Program-made: the position numbers and the translations under genes
The notes under the pieces: generated by a model
The model's database searches: none
Seen by the model: the letters and a program-made list of their open reading frames with translations, nothing else
Told to the model about the DNA's origin: nothing
Assembly (NCBI RefSeq): GCF_910596095.1
Contig: NC_056535.1
Span: 8,163,501 to 8,227,500, forward strand
DNA: 64,000 bases
Source of the DNA: Thunnus maccoyii
Lineage: Eukaryota > Chordata > Actinopteri > Scombriformes > Scombridae
Direction of reading: 5' to 3'
Shown: in pieces, positions 62,658 through 64,000 of the stretch
How positions within the stretch are numbered: the stretch's first letter is position 1
How the letters are laid out: each line of letters starts with the position of its first letter

Positions 62658-64000
62658 ACACAAGTGAGTAAGTAAGCACTCGCACAATTCCAAATCTACA
62701 CACGCACACAGACACATGCACACAGTCCTGCACATGTTGAAGCCATTATCCTGTTGCTTGTTAAGTCATTACTCTGTAGCTTGTTATTTTCTCAAGCAAG
62801 AGAAAGCAATCTATCCACAAAGGAGTGCTGAGAGATTTGCCACCCGACTGAGCCCTGGGATATGGGAAGTTACCCTGAAATTTGAGGAATGTGGTGAGGC
62901 CTGAAACCTAAGGAACAGAAAAAAAGATCATCTTCTGGAACAGTGAAGCTTCTTTCCCGGAGTCTCCGGGTTGTAGATGCAGCCAAGGCTGTATGAGATG
63001 TCCACTGGGAGGGTGTATTATAGACGTTACTGATGACAGTGCAGAAAAGTTTCAGTCCACCAATGGGACATGGAGGAACTGACATAGTATGAGAGCTTTG
63101 ACATATTCACGGAGGATCTCAGACATCTGGTTTCCATTTCCCTCCTCTCCCAAGACAGTGAGTGCTGGCAGCAAGGCTTTTCAATGAAATCGTCTATTCC
63201 ACTTCCTGTGCTATCAGTTTAGCATAAGTGTGTGCACCACAAAGCGCAATGAAAGCAATGCTCAACGCATAGGCAGTTATTAAAGTGAACTGCACTGTTT
63301 TCCTCCAGGGTTTTTTGTTTTTATTTTTTTTACTTCCCCACCCCCCTGAAACCCTGACGCCACCATCAGGGTTTATTAGCAGGAACACCCCATGAGCAGC
63401 CATTTTCACAGCATCCTCTCCACTCTGCTCCACACTGGGAGAACCTGCGAGCCACCACACTCTCACCACACTGCTAATGAGTGACACATGCCCCACAGCT
63501 CCGCCACTGACACCTAAGATCAAAGCCCTGGAAGAGAAGGGGACTGGTTTAGACAACCCCCCCCCCCCCCCCCCCCCCCCCCTCTCCACCTCCACCTCCT
63601 CCTTGACACCCACGCGATATGTCTGAGGGCAGCCAAATGGTGAAGCACCTGTCCTTTCTACATTTAACACAAGCTGCGGTGTGGCTGTCTTGTGCTTCCT
63701 CCGTTCACAGGAGCTGAATCGGGGCGAAGCAATGGGTATTCCAGCTGTGGATGATAAGAGATCAGATAACACCATCCAGATATGCTGCATGTCAATGTGA
63801 GAGACATGAATGAGACACTGTGCGCAGTCAAAACTATTCATCTGCACTAAGCTTGTGGGTGGACAGATTAAGGGAGGAAATGGACTTATGGAAACCTGAT
63901 TGCAAAAGTCTGGATCAACACTGAATCTCTCACCCCACAATTCCTCAAGTCCTTTTCATTAAATCAATTGCTTCACCCATCTCGAGCTGAAATATTGTTC
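61571..64000. other. Intergenic end of window
   Basis: No gene is supported. It contains CA tracts (about 62622-62662) and a long C run (63557-63582). A minus-strand open frame at 63194-63940 contains a hydrophobic stretch near its C-terminal end but runs through the homopolymer. It is listed among the rejected items. Confidence 0.45.
63557..63582. repeat. Poly(C) run of 26 bp
   Basis: An uninterrupted run of 26 C followed by a CT/CC-rich stretch. The complementary G strand could form G-quadruplexes. The exact length may be unreliable because homopolymers are often mis-sequenced. Confidence 0.85.

Noticed and set aside
63194-63940. Minus-strand 248-aa frame with a hydrophobic stretch near the C-terminal end
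   Set aside because: It passes through a 26-bp homopolymer as a glycine run, matches no family I know, and has no convincing splice sites. The last 70 residues from an internal ATG could be tested, but I cannot support it.

Overview
The window is vertebrate nuclear DNA, most likely a ray-finned (teleost) fish and probably a percomorph. The genes are split into many short exons with GT/AG borders. Their proteins are closest to vertebrate families. The interspersed repeats (a 'GGGCTGCAACTAA' hAT-like MITE, a 'GTGTTTCTCAAA...TTTGAGAACCACTG' MITE, a 'TTAAAGGACCAG' TTAA element, L2-like LINE pieces, CA/CT microsatellites) are kinds common in teleosts. There is no operon, CRISPR array or prokaryotic feature, and I recognised no tRNA or rRNA gene.

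Layout. (1) 1123-4581, minus: fam83d, 4 coding exons. (2) About 4.6-8.1 kb: the head-to-head space between fam83d and zhx3. (3) 8.06-16.17 kb: probable zhx3 first intron. (4) 16365-19103, plus: zhx3, one uninterrupted coding exon with a long 3' UTR to about 21.1 kb. (5) 23250-31803, minus: top1, 21 coding exons, convergent with zhx3. (6) 31.9-36.8 kb: a repeat-rich gap with two decayed L2-like LINE pieces. (7) 36889-43252, minus: a CYLD-like deubiquitinase (cyldl), 13 coding exons. (8) 44782-48702, minus: ggt7, 15 coding exons. (9) 49315-50393, minus: a short TP53INP2-like gene, 3 coding exons. (10) 54240-56236, plus: snai1, 3 exons. (11) 57.5-64 kb: no gene that I can support; repeats and microsatellites.

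I rebuilt all seven coding sequences exon by exon. In each, every intron phase closes and the reading frame stays open to its stop codon. The predicted lengths are 579 aa (FAM83D), 912 (ZHX3), 752 (TOP1), 712 (CYLD-like), 633 (GGT7), 147 (TP53INP2-like) and 259 (SNAI1).

The genes are neighbours by descent rather than parts of one pathway. Six of the seven have human counterparts on chromosome 20q (FAM83D, ZHX3, TOP1, GGT7, TP53INP2, SNAI1), so this is a conserved block with local rearrangement and loss. PLCG1, which lies between TOP1 and ZHX3 in human, is absent. The CYLD-like gene has no counterpart in human 20q.

I found no wholly new system. The observations most worth following are protein changes in otherwise intact genes: a ZHX3 that appears to have lost homeodomains 2, 3 and 5; a GGT7 with Val at the position of the catalytic Thr; a shortened CYLD paralogue with a complete catalytic triad; and a compact TP53INP2. 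A nested insertion of unknown identity inside a TTAA element is the clearest unexplained non-coding structure.
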